Shown piece after piece: positions 1 through 10,021 of a stretch of DNA of 64,000 nucleotides (positions are counted from its first letter, which is position 1; each line of letters starts with the position of its first letter). A model generated the notes under the pieces. The model worked only from the letters and a program-made list of their open reading frames with translations. It was not told the origin of the DNA and did no database searches. A program made the position numbers and the translations under genes. This DNA comes from Ceratobasidium sp. AG-K (Eukaryota; Basidiomycota; Agaricomycetes; Cantharellales; Ceratobasidiaceae). Where the stretch lies: assembly GCA_037039685.1 (NCBI GenBank), contig JAWNGF010000016.1, positions 248,001 to 312,000 on the forward strand, given 5' to 3'.

Positions 1-647
1 GGAGCTCGAGCTGAATGCAATGGTCCTGGAACTCAGTTCGAAAGCGAGGAGAGAACTGGAGCTTGCGGGCGAGCCACGCAATCTGGCCGTGTGTGAGCGG
101 TGTGGCCAACAAAAAAAAAAGAGGACAGGTACCTTGTACAGCACCTTCAGCGCGCTCCGTAGCTCCTTTTCCTCGCATGAGCCCGCTGGCATCTCCGGCA
201 CGAAGATATCCAAGACATCCTCGTCGTCCTCGTCGTCCTCGTCTTCATCTAGCGTGCGTGAATGGGCCGTGCCGTCATCCTTGCCCGTCTCATCCTAAGA
301 CAACCCGTTTGATCAAGTGAATTCGAAATGAGCAGGGGCACAATGTCACATACCTCGGCATTGAAGTCCAGGTCTTCATCCACGTCCTCACCGTCAGTCT
401 CAAAGTCATCCGCCTCGTCCAAGCTTGATAGGCCGCCATCGAGCTCCGCATTGTCATTGCCGGTCTTTTTGTCAGCTTCGGCACGTTTTTGCACAAAGGG
501 TGCAGTGATGGCCTGGTGCTCGTCAGTGAAGAACCGATGGGAGAGGAAACGAGGTGGGAGGGGACAAAGTTGGACGGGCTCGGTCCACGACTCAAGCCTG
601 CTAAGTCGGAAACACGTACCTTCGATGTCAAATTCAGTATGTGGGGG

Positions 648-894
648 CATCAGCAAAAACCCGCCAGGATTTGGAGTGCTTTGAAGTGATATGGGAAACC
701 AGCTATGCTTTGGGTGATTTGGAGCGCTTTGGAGCACTCCAAATTCCAGGGTTTGGATTTCTGCTACTCCAAAGACCCTGAAATCCGAATTGGTGGAATT
801 GAAATGGCTTGAAAGCGCTCCAAACCACTGTAACCATAGTCCCTTTCCAAAATCACTCTAAATCACTCTATATCCCATTGGGTTTTTGCTGATG
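648..894. mobile_element. MITE-like element inserted in the hAT transposase
   Basis: A 247-bp non-coding element is bounded by perfect 15-bp terminal inverted repeats, CATCAGCAAAAACCC at 648-662 and its reverse complement at 880-894. It splits the transposase codons for CIPHILNL. Removing it together with one GG restores the frame, so the duplicated target is probably 2 bp of G. No ORF is present; the interior holds repeated GATTTGGAG/CTCCAAA-type words in both orientations. The superfamily is not recognised. Confidence 0.75.
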
Positions 895-1604
895 GGATGC
901 AATGGATCCGAGCAACGGGACCGGTAAGCTGTTTCATCTTGAACTTCTTGAAACGGTCCATCATGCCGCCGTTGTTTGAGGCGTTATCACATATGACCCC
1001 CCACACCTAGTTGGTCGAGTTCAGTCGATAGGTTGCAAAGACCCATAGCTACACTCACCCGGTCTTGAATACCGAAGTGTGTCAATACCTGGTAAACGGT
1101 ATTTGCAAGCGCGACGCTTGTGTGTTTCCCGGAAAAGCTAGAGAATACAAAGGTCACTAAGTGGCAATAAATTGTGCGGGGTACGTACCTGAGACATTCG
1201 AGAACAAAACGCTCCATCTGGAGCGAGTTCTCTTTCACTGTGGGGTGGAAAATGACAATGCCAAGATAGTTGTGACCGTTCCCGGACTGGCACAAATCAA
1301 GCGCGATATGCAAAGCCCCAACAATATTCTAGTGAGGGAGGTCGTCAGTATGCAAATGGTCGTGCTCACTCAGGGACGCACCAAAAGCATTGTTTTGATT
1401 ACTTTCTGCGTCATTTGATACATCACCGCTATGTCTTTGACTAGAGTCGTACGATGCGGGAGCATCTTAACGACCGCATTAGGCATAAGTTTATGAAGCT
1501 GTCACCAAATCAGCGATATAAGTATGCGGCTTGAGTATCGGACTCACGTAACGATCGTCAACGGTGCCAAACAAGCGGCCGTCCTTGGAGATCCAAAGGG
1601 CGGC

Positions 1605-2060
1605 TGTCGTAAGCTTCTTCTAGGTGGCTATGAGACCAGCCGCAATGGAGAGTGGACGGCACTAAGACCTAAGTGACCTCTTGAACCGCAACACACTTAA
1701 GCGTCTGTAGGCTCTTGAGGGTAGGGGTGGTTCTAAGTGTCACTCAGAGGGGATGTTTTGACAAGACAAAACAAGCTGGGGTTACCAGGCTTGTTGGTCC
1801 TCTATATATATTCAAGAAGTGGCCGAGTCATACAAGGCGCAGCCACATGAGTCATACAAGACAGCCAGTCAGGAGTGTCCATGTGAGTCATGCTGTATGA
1901 ACAGACATGACTCGTACAAAGCACAGCCGCGTTACACAATGTAACAGAACAACCACAAGAAGGTGGCAACGCGGCAAACAGAAACAGAAACACAAGACAA
2001 AGAAGGGGACAGGCGGGCGAGACAACAGGCGAGTCCAATGGAGTGAGCTGGCTCATGACA
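1605..2060. repeat. Solo LTR 1 in the hAT gene
   Basis: This 456-bp copy of the retrotransposon LTR begins TGTCG and ends (C/T)GACA. It is flanked by a 5-bp duplication GCGGC at 1600-1604 and 2061-2065. No internal region accompanies it, so it is a recombination remnant. Removing it with one GCGGC rejoins the hAT exon in frame. Its sequence variants match solo LTR 3 more than the full element's own LTRs. Confidence 0.93.
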
Positions 2061-2332
2061 GCGGCGTATTCTCAAACCTTGTAGTTCGAGAGAACACCTC
2101 CCCCGCCAGTGATGCCAAAGTTGTTCAGAGTGCCCTGGTGCTTGCGAAGCTTGCAGCAAGCTTGGTGTTTGAGGAGCGACGACGTGTTGGAAGCGCCGAT
2201 CCGACGAGTAACTCTCTTGCGACACCTGAGTGAAATGTCAGCCAATTGAGAGCACATACATCACTAAAGAACCATACGTTTTGCAAACAAAGGCGTACAT
2301 TGTGTACCTGCCGCCTTTTGCCTTTGGCTTTA

Positions 2333-2788
2333 TGTCGTAAGCTTCTTCTTGGTGGCTATGAGACAAGCCGCGATGGAGAGTGGACGGCACTAAGACCTAA
2401 GTGACCTCTTGAACCGCAACACACTTAAGCGTCTGTAGGCTCTTGAGGGTAGGGGTGGTTCTAAGTGTCACTCAAAGGGGATGTTTTTGACGAGACAAAA
2501 CAAGCTGGGGTTACCAGGCTTGTTGGTCTTCTATATATATTTGAGAAGTGGCCGAGTCATACAAGGCGCAGCCACATGAGTCATACAGTCTACCAGTCAG
2601 GAGTGTCCATGTGAGTCATGCTGTATGAACAGACATGACTCGTACAAAGCACAGCCGCATTACACAATGTAACAGAAAAACCACAAGAAGGTGGCAACGC
2701 AGCAAACGGAAACGGAACACAACACAAAAGAAGGGAACAGGCGGGCGAGACAACAGTCGAGTCCGATGGAGTGAGCTGGCTCACGACA
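2333..2788 (-). repeat. 3' LTR of the retrotransposon
   Basis: 456 bp, TG..CA ended. It shares diagnostic variants (a CAGTCTACC segment and a CACAACACAAAAG segment) with the LTR at 9566-10021 and not with the two solo LTRs. This pairing agrees with the CTTTA duplications outside the two. Confidence 0.95.
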
Positions 2789-2800
2789 TTACTCCCCCCT
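2789..2800 (-). other. Polypurine tract (plus-strand primer)
   Basis: Read on the minus strand the bases directly abutting the 3' LTR are AGGGGGGAGTAA, an uninterrupted purine run ending in TAA just before TGT. Position and composition are those expected for the plus-strand priming site of a Ty3/gypsy element. Confidence 0.8.
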
Positions 2801-2829
2801 ATGAGTCCATTTGGGGGACCTGAATGGAC

Positions 2830-3663
2830 TTACTGCACCGCGCAGTCCTTCCCTTTCCTCAGCATAAAATCCTCAAGCCCTTCATCTTCCTCCAAGGTCA
2901 GGTCGATGGGATTGAACGCGGTGTTCCCCGGTTCATCCGAGAACTTCTCCCACTCTTCCCATGTCTCCTCCCTTGTCCAGTCGGCCTTGGACCAGTCCAA
3001 AACCCTTTCCTGAGCCTCCACAAACTCCTTGTCCCACTGTCGCACATCGGGCTCTGCCTCCTTCCATGCCGATACGTCAGCCTCCTCCTTCTTCCACCAG
3101 TAGGGTTCCCAGTCGATCTTCTCCTTCTGGTATCGGCCCCTCTCCATCCTCCAGTCGCTCAGGTCCTTTTTGTAGTTGGCGTCCCAGGCATCGTTCCATC
3201 TAGGTCGGAGCGTTGGCTGCCTTCCGTCGTAACCTGGTACCCACTCGCTCGAGTACGCTCCTTCTTGTCCCCATTCAACCACCCCGAGCATGTGGGTGGA
3301 GAGGAGAACGACCTCCAAGACCTGGAATGCGGCACACCCCCGGCAGACAAATATGTCCTTCCGTAGGAGCCGCATGCGTGTCAGCCATTTTTTCCCGACC
3401 CACTGGAATTCCCCCAGGTCTGAGTGGAGGATGTCGTCCGAGGCCCTGAAGTGCATTCTGCCCGAGCTTTGTTGTGACCTCTTGAAGACGTAGAGGGTGG
3501 CTCCGGAGTCAAGGATCCTTGCCGTGGCAAAGGCAGGTCCGTCGAGGACGCGGGTGAGGTTGTTGGCAATGGTTGAGCGGGTGACAGCAGGCATTGCAGA
3601 GGGCAAAAAAGATTTAGAGAGTAGAGTTGGGGGTGTTTCTTGGAATAGTAGCAAGTTTTGCAA
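2830..3663 (-). CDS. Accessory third ORF of the retrotransposon, 277 aa, Trp-rich
   Basis: This intact ORF lies between pol and the 3' LTR, overlaps the pol 3' end by about 280 nt and is in the -1 frame relative to it. Residues around 50 read ILDSGATLYVF, which resembles the DSGA active-site loop of retroelement aspartic proteases. The C-terminal two thirds is strongly charged with regularly spaced tryptophans (about 16 in 277), for example DWEPYWWKK and ETWEEWEKF. Chromoviruses normally end with the chromodomain, so this is an extra gene of the element. An internal Met (MPAVTRS) is an alternative start. I do not recognise a family and function is unknown; the protease link is only a motif resemblance. 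Confidence 0.7.
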   Translation of the reverse strand: MQNLLLFQETPPTLLSKSFLPSAMPAVTRSTIANNLTRVLDGPAFATARILDSGATLYVFKRSQQSSGRMHFRASDDILHSDLGEFQWVGKKWLTRMRLLRKDIFVCRGCAAFQVLEVVLLSTHMLGVVEWGQEGAYSSEWVPGYDGRQPTLRPRWNDAWDANYKKDLSDWRMERGRYQKEKIDWEPYWWKKEEADVSAWKEAEPDVRQWDKEFVEAQERVLDWSKADWTREETWEEWEKFSDEPGNTAFNPIDLTLEEDEGLEDFMLRKGKDCAVQ

Positions 3664-6600
3664 GTGACACTATCCGTTTCACCCCTTCTGCCTTTTATCT
3701 TCCCTGGAGCGTAGTTAGATGGCATGGGAGCTTTGGGGTGTCGGCGTAGAAGGTCCTTGATGATCTTTGAAAGGTGACCAAAATCTTCCGCCCTTTGTTC
3801 TGTGTCTTCTTCACTTCCATAACCCTTCCATCTGACCCTGTAAAAAAGACCGTCCTTTGTCTCCTTCCAGTCCAAAATCTTCTCTACTTCATATTCTTCT
3901 TCTCCTTCTTCTGTTATGATTGGCGGTGGTCGGGGTTGGTTTCGGCTGAATTCTGTGTCTTCCTTGTAAGGGCTGAGCAAATCAATGTGAAAAACAGGGT
4001 GTACCCTCATTGTTGCCGGCACATCAAGCTCATAAGCGTGTGAACCTATTTTTCGCTTTACAACAAATGGCCCGTGCTTTTTGTTATCCAGTTTCCTTGA
4101 TGGCCTTTTTGTTTGAATGTTCTTTCCCAGCAGCCATACTAGATCTCCTTCTTGGTACTCGTTTCTTGGCTCTTCTTCTGGGAGTTTTTGGGTTTCCATT
4201 GACGCGATTGCTTTGTCGTGGATTTTTCGCCATTTTTCTGTGATGTTGTTTGCTTCTGGGACCGCCGATTCTTCTGCTGAGATGTTCCACAGTGGTTCCC
4301 TCCCGTAGACAATTTCGAAAGGGGAACTACCTGTTACGCGGTGTTTCTGAAGATTATAGCTGAATTCCGCAATCGGTAATAAGTCCGCCCAATCATCCTG
4401 TTGGTAGTTGACAAACGATCGTAGCCAGCCTTCCATCCATTGATTGATTCTCTCCATTATTCCGTCTGTTTGGGGGTGGTAGGCAGTACTGAAACCTGGG
4501 CTAGTTCCAATTTTCTCATAAATGGCTTTCATAAGTTTGGAATTGAAAGTAGTCCCTCTGTCTGAGATCGTGCTCTTTGGAAAACCATGCAGTTTCCAAA
4601 CATTTGTGACGAAAAGATTTGCAAGGTCGCTTGCTGTGTGAGATTCTTTGCAGGGTATGAAGTGTGCCATTCTTGAGAATCGGTCCACCACTACTAAGAT
4701 GCTGTCCGATCCTCTGGATTTTGGTAATTTCACCACGAAGTCGAACGCTATATCTTCCCACAGTCCATTTGGAATTTTCAGAGGCTTGACCGGAACTATT
4801 GACTTTGATCCCTTTGTCCGTTGGCAAGTTTCACAGGATTCCACGTATCTGTTTACGCTTTGCTTCATTCCCGGCCAGAAGTATCTTCTCGATATTAGTT
4901 CCAGCGTTCTAGCTTGTCCTTGATGTCCCGCGACTTTTGAGTCGTGGTGAACTCGCATGATGGCCAGCCTGGCTTCTTTATCTTCTGGTACGTAAATCCT
5001 TCCCTTGAACCATAAAAGTCCCTCTTTGAAATCGTAATCCTTAGCACTGTGTTGTAGGGTTTTTGGTAACGTTTCCCTTGATTTGCAGATCTCTTTGATT
5101 TGTGTCAATCCTTCGTCTGTTTCCTGTGCCTCCTTGATAGTCTCTATGATGTCCGTGTATACTTGTCCCACAAACCCCTTGAACTTTTCGACAGATATCA
5201 TAACTTGTTCAGGCGTGGGGGTATCTTCATGGTCTGATTGCCTAGACAATAGGTCCGGTTTAGATGAGAGGATTCCAGGGCGGTATATGATGTCAAAGTT
5301 ATAGGAAGCAAGCAATTGGTGCCATCTTGCGTGTCGGTGGTTGAAAGTTCTTGCTTCCTTCCAGAACTGTAGATTCCTATGATCGGTGTAGATGGTGATA
5401 GGGTCTTTTGTTCCTTCGAGGTATAGTCTCCAATGTGTTAAAGATTCTATAATTGCCATAAGTTCCTTATCGTGGACGTCGTAGTTGAGCTGAGCCTCGT
5501 TGAAAGATTTTGAAAGAAAAGCAATAGGGTGTAGGTAGCCATCATCTTGCCTTTGCGACAGGATTGCTCCCATTGCTACTCCACTTGCGTCTGTTTCCAA
5601 GAAGAAGGGTTTGTCAGGGTTCGGATGGCGTAGAGTGGGTTCCTTGCTGATTTCTGCTTTTAAGGCTTCAAATGCTTCCTGCTGATTGTTTCCCCATTCC
5701 CATTTGTTCTCCTTTCTTGTCAAGGATGTCAGGGGTTTTGCTAATCGGCTGAAATTTGGTACAAATCTTCGGTAGAAATTTGCGAATCCTAGGAATGCTT
5801 GGACTTGCTTGACTGTTTTTGGTTCCTTCCACTCCTTTATTGCCTTGACCTTTTCTTCCTCCATGGAGATGCCCGAATCGCTGATTCCAAGTCCAGTATA
5901 TGTTAATTTGGTGACAAAGAATTCGCATTTTGGAAGCTTTGCAAAAAGATTTTCCTCCAGTAAGATCTTTAGTACTCTTCTGACATCCACGGTATGTTGG
6001 CTTCTGTCCTTGGAGAAGACTAGGATGTTGTCAATGTATACAATGACACATACGTCGATAAGATCATGAAAAATGTGATTCATATATCTTTGGAAAATGG
6101 CGGGCGCGTTTTTTAGTCCAAAAGGCATGACAACGTATTCGAAGAGTCCTTCTTTTGTTCTGAAAGCCGTCTTCCATTCGTTGCCTTCCCTAATTCTGAT
6201 ATTGTTGAAACCCATGCGTAGATCAATCTTGGAGAAAATTTTCGCATCCTTGATTTTATCCAGGAGGTCTTCCATTAGGGGCATTGGGAATCTGTTGTCT
6301 TTTGTAATGGCGTTTACTCCTCTGAGGTCTTGAACAAGTCGTAGCTGGCGAACTGCTCCTGGATTTTTTGGATCAATGGGTTTTTTAACAAAGAAACAAG
6401 GTGATGCAATGGGTGATTTGCTTGGTCGGATCTTTCCCGCTGCAATTTCTTCATCCAGGTATTCTCTTAGTGCAATTGATTCTGCTGGAGAGAGTGGGAT
6501 TGGTCTGGCCGGTTTTGGAAGTTCAGCTCCTTCCTTGAAATCGATGGCGCAGTCGTATGGTCAATGATCTGGGATTCTTTTGAATTTCTCTTCACTGAAG

Positions 6601-7073
6601 ACATCGGCAAATTCCTTGAATTCTTCGGGTAGCTCGTCTATTGAGGCTGTTCTTGCTTGGATGGGTTCTGGCCGCCATGATATGTGCTTCGTTTTCCAAT
6701 CAATGACCGGGTTTGCTTCTTCTAACCATTCCAGTCCTAGGATAAGTTTGGTTTCCCCAGTAGGCATAGCAAAGAAGATTTGTTTGAAGGTTCTTCCCTC
6801 CACGTCTAGTTCCAGCTTAGCCTTGAAGCGTATTTGGTGAGAGAGTTCCTTCCCCTGGATACCGATTACTTTTCTCGGAGTGGAAAGTTCCATGAGTGGG
6901 ATTTTGTTGGATCGAGCCCAGGAGATGTCCAAGAAGTTCCTTGATGCTCCAGAGTCGATGAGGGTTGGGATAGGTTCTGTGATTTTGGCAAGGTTTGCGT
7001 AAACAATGGTTGACTCATTTGTTGCTCTAAAGTACATTGTTTCCATTGCCGGTTTTTTGGTCTCTCCACACAC
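3381..7073 (-). pseudogene. pol: pol: protease, reverse transcriptase, RNase H, integrase, chromodomain
   Basis: Domains in order: protease (LIDSGASRNFLD), reverse transcriptase (FSKIDLRMGFNNIR, VMPFGLKNAP), RNase H (ETDASGVAMGA, IYTDHRNLQFW), integrase with an HHCC finger (HHDSK..GHQ..CETCQ) and the D,D,E core (AFDFVVKLP, SDRGTTF, HPQTDGIMERINQW), then a chromodomain (YEVEKILDWKE, YRVRWKGYGSEED). It lacks its own proximal ATG and is entered from gag by a -1 shift. Damage: an in-frame TGA at 6561-6563 between protease and RT where CGA would be expected, and the RT catalytic box reads YIDN instead of YxDD (near 6030). The downstream 967-codon part is otherwise open. Confidence 0.93.
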
Positions 7074-7100
7074 AGTTAGAGGGAGACCCCTTCTTTTCCC
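7059..7100 (-). promoter_or_regulatory. gag-pol -1 ribosomal frameshift signal
   Basis: On the minus strand the gag frame reads (tc)G GGA AAA, a canonical X XXY YYZ slippery heptamer at 7100-7094, upstream of the gag stop at 7078-7076. The pol frame is exactly -1 to gag and is open across this site. After a 5-nt spacer comes a perfect 6-bp hairpin, GGTCTC (7088-7083) with GAGACC (7064-7059). Heptamer, spacing and frame agree with known -1 frameshift signals. Function is inferred. Confidence 0.75.
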
Positions 7101-9537
7101 GAGTCTTCCATAATTGTTGCCTCCCTTCCTTTAACGCTGGGTTCCGTCGTTATCCATTCCTTGGACGGGCATTTGAATGATCGGTGTCCTTCCTGTCCGC
7201 ACTTCAAGCAGCGGTTGCTTGCTATCCTTGCTTTGTATACTTCGTCGGGTAGCCGCTTTGTAGAGGATTGTCCGTTAGCGGTTGGTTGGGTTGTTTTCTT
7301 CCCTGTAGAGGTCTTGATTTGTTGCAATTTCTGGTCAATAGAGATTGCAATTGAAATCCACCTGTCAAGGGAAAGTTCTCGTTCTGTCCCATCTTCATTG
7401 ATCAGGGTTAGTTCGAAACGAGCTAGTTCGGTTTTGACTTCAGACTTCAGTCCTTCCTTGAATTGGTTGATCAGAGCTTCCTGTCCCCAGTTTACGTCTA
7501 CCAGAAGGTATCGGAATTCCAATGCGTAGTTTGCTACCGAATTGTTCTGTTTGCATTTTCGGATGTCCGATTCAGCTTTAGCCTTTTTGTTAGGGTCGCT
7601 GAATTGTTCCATGAAGTGTGCTTTGAAACCCTCCCATGAGGCGAGATTTTGGTTAATTTCCCCTTGGTTAAGCGATCGTAAGAGAACTTGTGCCCAGTGA
7701 GTAGCAGCTTTGTTTTCGGACTTGAAGTTTGCTAGGGCTTTGCGGATCCTTTCTTCGTCGGAAGTGTATTGATTGCCTAGACGTACAAAGTAGCTCTCCA
7801 TTTGCGTGATGAACATTTCAGCGCCTTCTCCTTTCTTTCCGTCAAAGGCTTCCGGATGAGTAACCTTGGGACGACGCGGTCCGCTACCGATGCTTGGTTT
7901 CTCGATTAGTCGTTGGATTCTTAGTTCTAATTCGTCAATCCTGGTAGATTCTGCGTCTGGGTGTGGTGGAGAATTTGACCGCCTGGAGGGGATCCCATGC
8001 AGGGATGCTTCGTCCATTTCTTCTCGCATGTTGTTGATAGTTTCTTGAACCTCCGTGATTTTGGCAGTGAAGGAGGTTCCTTCCTGTCGTAAGGTTTCTA
8101 ATCCTTGTGTTACTGCCTTGTTCCATTCGAGTTGCCCTTGTCTGGTAGTGTTGAGTTCTTCGCGTACGTTGTTTACTAGTCCTTGAGTGTTGGTAACCTC
8201 ATTTCGAAGGCGGGTTACATCTTGACCAACTAGGAAGGAATTATGTTTGCCATTTCTTGCCGAGTTCAGAATGTCCGTTAAGGTGCCTTGTAGGGTGTTG
8301 ATGGAATCATTAAAGATTTGCTGGTTGTTTGCTAGGACTTGTGTAACCTGTTCTAGGCCGCTAAGCCTTCGATCTGTAGTGACTCTCATTCCGTCTATAA
8401 CCCTAAGGGTGGCGTTGTGTCTTCCTTCTAGAAGGTCGTCCAGGTCGTCTAGATTACTGATTACAGTCCTGTTGCTAGAGCTGGAACTTGAACTTGAGCT
8501 TCCTGGATCACCGGTGCTTTGTTGTACTGGGGCCAATTGTCCAGAGTAACCCTGTGGGACATATGGTGGTGCTGGAATCGCTGGTGTGACTGGCTGGGAA
8601 GCCACTGGAATTGGTCCTGCGTTGGTGATGGTTCCTCCAATTTGGGGAACTGTAGGGACATTCGGAATGTGTGGTGTAGGAGGAGGTCTAATGGGAACAA
8701 GTGACACGCCCCCATGAGCTTCAGGCTGGGGAGAAAAGAACTGTCTCCTAGTCCCTAGTGGCCACAAGGGACGTGATGGCCCTGGGCTTCCAGTTGGAAT
8801 GCGAATTGCTGCTGGAGTGGGGTCAATTGTGAGGTCTCCTGGTTCCCTATTTGTGATAGTGGGTTCTTCCTCTTGTACCGTTGTCATGTCGGCAATGCCG
8901 AAAGCTCCCGGCATTGATGTTTGGCTTTGGGAGCGTGATCGGTGTCGTAAGCTTCTTCTTGGTGGCTATGAGACAAGCCGCGATGGAGAGTGGACGGCAC
9001 TAAGACCTAAATGACCTCTTGAACCGCAACACACTTAAGCGTCTGTAGGCTCTTGAGGGTAGGGGTGGTTCAGAGTGTCACTCAAAGGGGATGTTTTGAC
9101 GAGACAAAACAAGCTGGGGTTACCAGGCTTGTTGGTCCTCTATATATATTCAAGAAGTGGCCAAGTCATACAAGGCGCAGCCACATGAGTCATAAAAGAC
9201 AGCCAGTCAGGAGTGTCCATGTGAGTCATGCTGTATGAACAGACATGACTCGTACAAAGCACAGCCGCGTTACACAATGTAACAGAACAACCACAAGAAG
9301 GTGGCAACGCGGCAAACAGAAACGGAAACACAAGACAAAGAAGGGGACAGGCGGGCGAGACAACAGGCGAGTCCGATGGAGTGAGCTGGCTCACGACAAT
9401 CAGGCAGGACCTCCCGCTTGAATTTGTGCGATATCTTGTTCGTTTAGTGATCCTGTGGGCCTTGCTGCCCGACTGGGTCCTCTTCTTGTTGATATAGTGG
9501 ATGAGGGGCGTGACCCTCCATCTTCTTGAATGGACAT
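7076..9537 (-). pseudogene. gag: gag polyprotein, interrupted by a solo LTR
   Basis: The main part (8914-7076, 612 aa if read alone) carries a Ser/Pro-rich N-terminus, a long coiled-coil-like stretch, the retrotransposon Gag capsid region (FDGKKGEGAEMFITQME, then WAQVLLRSLNQGE) and a CCHC zinc knuckle, CLKCGQEGHRSFKC, near the C-terminus. A start ATG at 9537 begins about 45 codons (MSIQEDGGSRP) that end at the solo LTR insertion (8943-9398). Excising that LTR with one 5-bp duplication brings the two parts into frame. One copy of the duplication carries TGA in place of CGA. Role: capsid and RNA packaging for the element. Confidence 0.88.
8943..9398. repeat. Solo LTR 3 nested inside gag
   Basis: 456 bp, TG..CA ended, flanked by ATCGG (8938-8942) and ATCAG (9399-9403), a 5-bp duplication with one CpG-type transition. 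It shares variants such as CAAGACAGCCAGTC with solo LTR 1, so it comes from a different sublineage of the same family than its host. The internal region was lost by LTR-LTR recombination. Confidence 0.92.
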
Positions 9538-9551
9538 ATTGTATGTTGTTA

Positions 9552-9563
9552 AGCTTGTTTTGT
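9552..9563 (-). other. Self-priming primer-binding site
   Basis: Two bases inside the 5' LTR the minus strand reads ACAAAACAAGCT. This is not complementary to a tRNA 3' end (no TGG start). It is a perfect 12-nt complement of AGCTTGTTTTGT in the LTR (9739-9728), which lies about 25-35 nt downstream of the LTR TATA box, where RNA should start. This is the arrangement known from Tf1/sushi elements, whose RNA 5' end folds back to prime reverse transcription. Confidence 0.78.
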
Positions 9564-9565
9564 AA

Positions 9566-10021
9566 TGTCGTAAGCTTCTTCTTGGTGGCTATGAGACAAG
9601 CCGCAATGGAGAGTGGACGGCACTAAGACCTAAGTGACCTCTTGAACCGCAACACACTTAAGCGTCTGTAGGCTCTTGAGGGTAGGGGTGGTTCTAAGTG
9701 TCACTCAAAGGGGATGTTTTTGACGAGACAAAACAAGCTGGGGTTACCAGGCTTGTTGGTCTTCTATATATATTCGAGAAGTGGCCGAGTCATACAAGGC
9801 GCAGCCACATGAGTCATACAGTCTACCAGTCAGGAGTGTCCATGTGAGTCATGCTGTATGAACAGACATGACTCGTACAAAGCACAGCCGCGTTACACAA
9901 TGTAACAGAAAAACCACAAGAAGGTGGCAACGCAGCAAACGGAAACGGAACACAACACAAAAGAAGGGAACAGGCGGGCGAGACAACAGTCGAGTCTGAT
10001 GGAGTGAGCTGGCTCACGACA
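9566..10021 (-). repeat. 5' LTR of the retrotransposon with promoter
   Basis: 456 bp, TG..CA ended, paired with the LTR at 2333-2788 by shared variants and by CTTTA duplications. A TATA-like run (AATATATATAG on the minus strand) lies at about 9773-9764. Predicted transcription start near 9739, giving an R-U5 of about 174 nt. The predicted RNA 5' end is the partner of the primer-binding site. Confidence 0.93.

Larger units (their letters stand above)
2333..10021 (-). mobile_element. Full-length Tf1/sushi-like Ty3/gypsy chromovirus retrotransposon
   Basis: The element has 456-bp LTRs at 2333-2788 (3' LTR) and 9566-10021 (5' LTR), with a 5-bp target duplication CTTTA at 2328-2332 and 10022-10026. 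Internal order on the minus strand is primer-binding site, gag, protease, reverse transcriptase, RNase H, integrase, chromodomain, an extra ORF and a polypurine tract. A solo LTR lies inside gag. The two LTRs differ at four positions by my count, all transitions at CpG. It is disabled by a stop in pol, the gag insertion and a changed RT active site. The integration site is an exon of the hAT transposase. Confidence 0.95.

Noticed and set aside
1605..2333. Short ORFs inside every LTR copy (MSQLTP... and MTRTKHSR...)
   Set aside because: They recur in all four LTRs, no coding signal; LTR sequence is regulatory.
8943..9398. Treating this LTR as the 5' LTR of the retrotransposon
   Set aside because: It lies downstream of the gag start, has its own target duplication, and its variants pair with the solo LTR at 1605-2060.
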